Assembly: GCA_026225155.1 (NCBI GenBank)
Contig: JAMFSG010000153.1
Coordinates: forward strand, 1-8,727
Length of the DNA: 8,727 bases
Direction of reading: 5' to 3'
From: Verrucomicrobiota bacterium
GTDB taxonomy: Bacteria; Verrucomicrobiota; Verrucomicrobiia; Limisphaerales; UBA11358
In this document: positions 6,072 to 8,727 of the stretch, piece after piece
Layout: every line of letters starts with the position of its first letter
Position numbering within the stretch: position 1 is the first letter of the stretch
Notes under the pieces: generated by a model
Seen by the model: only the letters and a program-made list of their open reading frames with translations
Database searches by the model: none
What the model was told of the DNA's origin: nothing
Translations under genes and position numbers: made by a program

Positions 6072-6848
6072 ATGAGTATAAAATATTTCCTAAAAAAAAT
6101 GCAGAATTCAGTGGCCAAAGCGCGACACTTGGGGATTGGACGTTGCAATGACTGGGCCGGTAAAACGGCGGCAGCCTTGAAACCCGATAGCATTTTGGAT
6201 GTAGGCTGCGGTGATGGAAATGTGCTATTCCACTATTTCAAGCAGGTGCCACGCGATTTTCACGGTGTCGAAGGCGCGCCGGATTTGAAGACGGCAGCAG
6301 AAGCGCGCGGCATCAAAGTAATGAACTACGATCTGAATGGGCGCTGGCCTTACGAGGATAATAAATTTGACGTGGTCTTCAGCAACCAAGTCATCGAACA
6401 TGTGCATAATTGCCGTCTGTTTGCGGCGGAGGCGTTTCGCGTCTTGAAGCCCGGCGGCACGGCGGTCATCGCCACTGAAAACTTATGCAGCCTATTGAAC
6501 TGGTTTGCGCTTACATTGGGCTACACTCCCTTTTCGCTGATGCAAACCTGCGGACACTATCTCGGCAATCCACTTGGACTGCACTACAATGAAACCTTGT
6601 CCGAACCGTTGCCGTTGGATCATCCGGCCTTTTCCGGCGTGTCCGGGCACGTCCGTATTTTGACAGTGCGACAAGCGAAAGAACTTTTTCAACTGGTTGG
6701 ATTTTCTGAAGTGGAATCACGTTCCATCAGCATCCTGCCTTTGCCTGATGGACTGAGCCGCGTATTGGAAGGCATGATAAAAAATCGCGGCCATTACCTG
6801 ATGCTCCAAGCCAAAAAACCGTTGGGAACTGCGGCGAAAACCGCCTGA
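6072..6848 (+). CDS. Class I SAM-dependent methyltransferase
   Basis: A 258-residue cytoplasmic methyltransferase of the methyltransferase-11/UbiE-like fold. Counting from the chosen start, motif I ILDVGCGDG is at residues 41-49, the acidic end of strand 2 is in HGVEGAP, the FDVVFSNQVIEHVHN stretch is the motif II region, and FRVLKPGGT follows, as in the family. The start was chosen at ATG 6072 (MSIKYFLKKMQ); the frame is open back to ATG 6003, but those 23 extra residues (MSHLICHVWP...) look unlike family N-termini. ATG 6099 is a further option; none has a strong Shine-Dalgarno. It lies 6 bp before a family 2 glycosyltransferase and is probably co-transcribed with it, so it may methylate a sugar or glycan lipid. 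The acceptor cannot be told from sequence. Confidence 0.88.
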   Translation: MSIKYFLKKMQNSVAKARHLGIGRCNDWAGKTAAALKPDSILDVGCGDGNVLFHYFKQVPRDFHGVEGAPDLKTAAEARGIKVMNYDLNGRWPYEDNKFDVVFSNQVIEHVHNCRLFAAEAFRVLKPGGTAVIATENLCSLLNWFALTLGYTPFSLMQTCGHYLGNPLGLHYNETLSEPLPLDHPAFSGVSGHVRILTVRQAKELFQLVGFSEVESRSISILPLPDGLSRVLEGMIKNRGHYLMLQAKKPLGTAAKTA

Positions 6849-6854
6849 TCTTCC

Positions 6855-7868
6855 ATGCCGGCCATCGTTAAAAATTTCCCGACGATCAGCTTCATCATCC
6901 CGACACTGAACGTCGAGGCGATTTTGGAAAACTGTCTCGCATCCATTGCGCGGCAGGATTATCCGCGCGAAAAAATTGAAATCATTTTGGCCGACGCGCA
7001 TTCCAAAGATCGCACGCGCGAAATCGGAAAAAAATTTGGCGCGGTCATCCTCGACGACAACGGCAAAAACATGGAGGAAGGCAAACGGCTCGCGTTACGT
7101 CATGCGACGGGCGACTATATTGTCTTTGTAGATTCGGACAACGAAATCACGCACTCCGATTATTTGCCGTTGGCCGTGAATGCGCTCGCGCAAAATCCAA
7201 AGGCGCTCGGCGTGGAAAGTTATTATTTGGCGTCGCCGAAGATGACTTCATTCTGCGCCTACGTCACGCAGTTGCTGCACATCAGCGATCCGATGGCGTG
7301 GTTGATGAGCGCGAATCCAAAGCTGGTTGCGCGCGACGGCGAGATTGAACGCTGGATTTTGCCGGACGGAACTTTTTCGTATCCGCTCGGAGCGAATGGA
7401 TTTGTTTTTCGCCGCGCGGATCTGCAATCCGTGCAGGCGGATGAAAAATTCCAAGACACCCACGTCGCGCTGTTCCTGATGAAAAACGGGAAACGCGAAT
7501 GGCTGCGACTGCGCGGGCGCGGCGTGCATCATTATTACATCCAGACGCTTTGGAAATTCGTGCAGAAACGCCGTCGCGCCGTCGTGCATTTTCTGCGCGT
7601 GCAACAGGAAATGCCGGTGAATTGGATGAAAGAAAAACCGCCGGTTCCATTATGGCTGGCGGCGGTTTATTGCGTCACTTTTTTTGGTCCCGCGTGGCAC
7701 ACGTTGCGTGGGATTTTCCGCGATGGTGATCTGCGCTGGCTCTGGCATTTGGTCGCCTGTCCGGCAAGCGCGCTGGGCAATGCGTGGGGAATCTGGACTT
7801 ACAAACGGCGCGGCCATGACAAAAAAATCATCGCGGACTTGCAGGTAAAACAAGAATTAAGAAAATAG
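6855..7868 (+). CDS. Glycosyltransferase family 2 protein
   Basis: A 337-residue GT-A fold inverting glycosyltransferase that would move a sugar from a nucleotide donor to a lipid- or glycan-linked acceptor at the inner membrane face. The N-terminal ISFIIPTLNVEAILENCL (residues 11-28) is the usual opening, IILADAHSKDRT (43-54) holds the first conserved Asp (often D-G-S/D-D-S; here DAHSKD), and FVDSDNEI (91-98) has the DXD-type metal site Asp93/Asp95. The C-terminal part has two hydrophobic stretches (about 264-283 and 293-314) with basic flanks, suggesting membrane association. The start ATG follows the methyltransferase stop by 6 bp with no clear Shine-Dalgarno, consistent with coupling. Donor and acceptor are unknown; a role in the polysaccharide served by the divergent sugar operon is inferred. 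Confidence 0.9.
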   Translation: MPAIVKNFPTISFIIPTLNVEAILENCLASIARQDYPREKIEIILADAHSKDRTREIGKKFGAVILDDNGKNMEEGKRLALRHATGDYIVFVDSDNEITHSDYLPLAVNALAQNPKALGVESYYLASPKMTSFCAYVTQLLHISDPMAWLMSANPKLVARDGEIERWILPDGTFSYPLGANGFVFRRADLQSVQADEKFQDTHVALFLMKNGKREWLRLRGRGVHHYYIQTLWKFVQKRRRAVVHFLRVQQEMPVNWMKEKPPVPLWLAAVYCVTFFGPAWHTLRGIFRDGDLRWLWHLVACPASALGNAWGIWTYKRRGHDKKIIADLQVKQELRK

Positions 7869-7978
7869 AGAATATCTGAACTCACTGTTTGTGAATGTCT
7901 CAAATGTGAGCCACACCGATCAGAAGAAATTTAAGGCCCCCATTAGCCATATCCTATCGACTGAAAAATGTTTTACTA

Positions 7979-8006
7979 TTGACATTTTGCTGGAACCATT
8001 AAGAAT
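7979..8006 (+). promoter_or_regulatory. Promoter candidate for the C-type-lectin gene
   Basis: A perfect TTGACA (7979-7984) is followed after 16 bp by AAGAAT (8001-8006, 4 of 6). The gene starts 85 bp further on. The remaining 7869-8090 region is AT-rich, has only short imperfect CTCAC/GTGAG arms after the glycosyltransferase (7881-7910 region) and no stem followed by a T-run, so no terminator is called. Confidence 0.4.
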
Positions 8007-8090
8007 GCAATAATAGTTTTTTTGGTGGATTGGACTTAGAACAAACCTTGAAATCAGGTGCAAAATTAAACTTTGTTGCCTAGGATAAGC

Positions 8091-8727
8091 ATGAAAAATT
8101 TCTTTCTGGTCAAAAAGTCCAAATTCCTTTTTGCTGCAACTTCCACTATTTTCACGCTAATTACTTCTAATGCCTTAGCCACACCAACAATTCTCGATAC
8201 AGCCATCAACCCCGCCAACGGCCACACTTATTATTTGCTTAGCAATAGCGACTGGACAGATGCGGAAAATGCAGCAACAGGAATGGGTGGACATTTGGCA
8301 ACAATAAGAAGTTTGGCAGAAAACAATTGGCTTCTGAGTCGGTGGGGAACTAATTACAGCCTGTGGATTGGTCTTTACGATCCAGTCTCTGATGATGGCG
8401 GCGGGTCACAACATGCAGCGGATTTTGTGTGGGCTTCAGGAGAAACTTCAACTTACAGAAACTGGCGTTCCGGAGAGCCAAGCGGTGATACTTACACATA
8501 TGTATATGGCCTGAATCAAGGTGCTTATGCTGGGCAGTGGAATGACGATTCAGATGTTACAACTCCCGGCGGCAACGAACTTCCGCTTGCTGGAGTAGTA
8601 GAAATTGAAGCATGCACACCGCATCACGCAACTGCCACGGCTACTCTATATAATGGCTTCGTCGTGTCAGCCGTCATCATAGACAACGGCTGTGGCTATA
8701 CAAACGTTCCCCAAGTTTCAATTCAGG
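8091..8727 (+). CDS. Secreted C-type-lectin-domain protein, 3' end cut by the window edge
   Basis: An open frame of 212 codons from ATG 8091 to the right edge. AGGA 5-8 nt upstream (TAGGATAAGCATG) supports the start. The first 30 residues are a signal peptide: basic VKKSK, a hydrophobic core, and ALA before Thr31. Residues about 44-173 form a C-type-lectin-like domain: GHTYYLL, WTDAENAA with GGHLATI, LWIGL (91-95), FVWASGE, NWRSGEPSG (124-132), QWND (149-152) and closing GVVEIE. The usual disulphide Cys are absent and the EPN sugar motif reads EPS, as in many bacterial members. After residue 175 comes CTPHHATATATLYNGFVV and GCGYTNVP, which looks like the first unit of a secreted repeat region. 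The full protein is probably exported and may end in a sorting signal outside the window. Ligand unknown; it has its own promoter candidate and is probably unrelated to the glycosyltransferase transcript. Confidence 0.85.
   Translation, partial: MKNFFLVKKSKFLFAATSTIFTLITSNALATPTILDTAINPANGHTYYLLSNSDWTDAENAATGMGGHLATIRSLAENNWLLSRWGTNYSLWIGLYDPVSDDGGGSQHAADFVWASGETSTYRNWRSGEPSGDTYTYVYGLNQGAYAGQWNDDSDVTTPGGNELPLAGVVEIEACTPHHATATATLYNGFVVSAVIIDNGCGYTNVPQVSIQ

Noticed and set aside
5780..6151. Plus-strand frame of 123 codons before the methyltransferase
   Set aside because: Overlaps the methyltransferase start in another frame, has no ribosome-binding site and no recognisable domain.
7881..7912. 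Rho-independent terminator after the glycosyltransferase
   Set aside because: The CTCAC/GTGAG arms are only 5 bp with a 20-base loop, and no T-run follows.

Overview
The window looks like a piece of a Verrucomicrobiota chromosome, most likely of the Pedosphaeraceae/Limisphaerales type. This is inferred from gene style, not from a marker gene. The signs are a heptose-kinase-like sugar operon, a four-helix-bundle (23S intervening-sequence type) gene bracketed by GGAAAGC-type tandem repeats, and a secreted C-type-lectin protein that passes into low-complexity repeats ending in 'GCGYTNVP'. No rRNA, tRNA, CRISPR array, transposase or integrase was seen.

The left two thirds (about 1-5726) is on the minus strand. 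From 5' to 3' it holds a radical SAM/SPASM protein, a UDP-sugar-type NAD epimerase, a short-chain dehydrogenase, a Gfo/Idh/MocA oxidoreductase, a four-helix-bundle gene, a GHMP sugar-phosphate kinase of the HddA type, and an unrecognised gene cut by the left edge. The epimerase and SDR overlap by 4 bp, the SDR and Gfo/Idh are 1 bp apart, and a good promoter candidate precedes the epimerase. Epimerase, SDR, oxidoreductase and kinase therefore look like one operon making a nucleotide-activated or modified sugar for a surface polysaccharide.

The right third is on the plus strand: a class I SAM methyltransferase and a family 2 glycosyltransferase 6 bp apart, transcribed divergently from the radical SAM gene. 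They fit the same glycan theme. A separate unit follows: a promoter candidate and an exported C-type-lectin-like protein cut by the right edge.

The most unusual item is at 1266-1729. A perfect 31-bp inverted repeat, each arm AAA plus four copies of GCGGAAA or its complement, encloses the four-helix-bundle gene inside the sugar operon. The upstream oxidoreductase is translated through one arm, so its last 11 residues are repeat-encoded. The kinase start codon lies 5 nt beyond the other arm, with no visible Shine-Dalgarno. The arrangement (stem arms around a four-helix ORF) resembles the intervening sequences of bacterial 23S rRNA genes, but here it sits in an mRNA. The enclosed ORF carries an apparent 1-nt frameshift in an A5 run.
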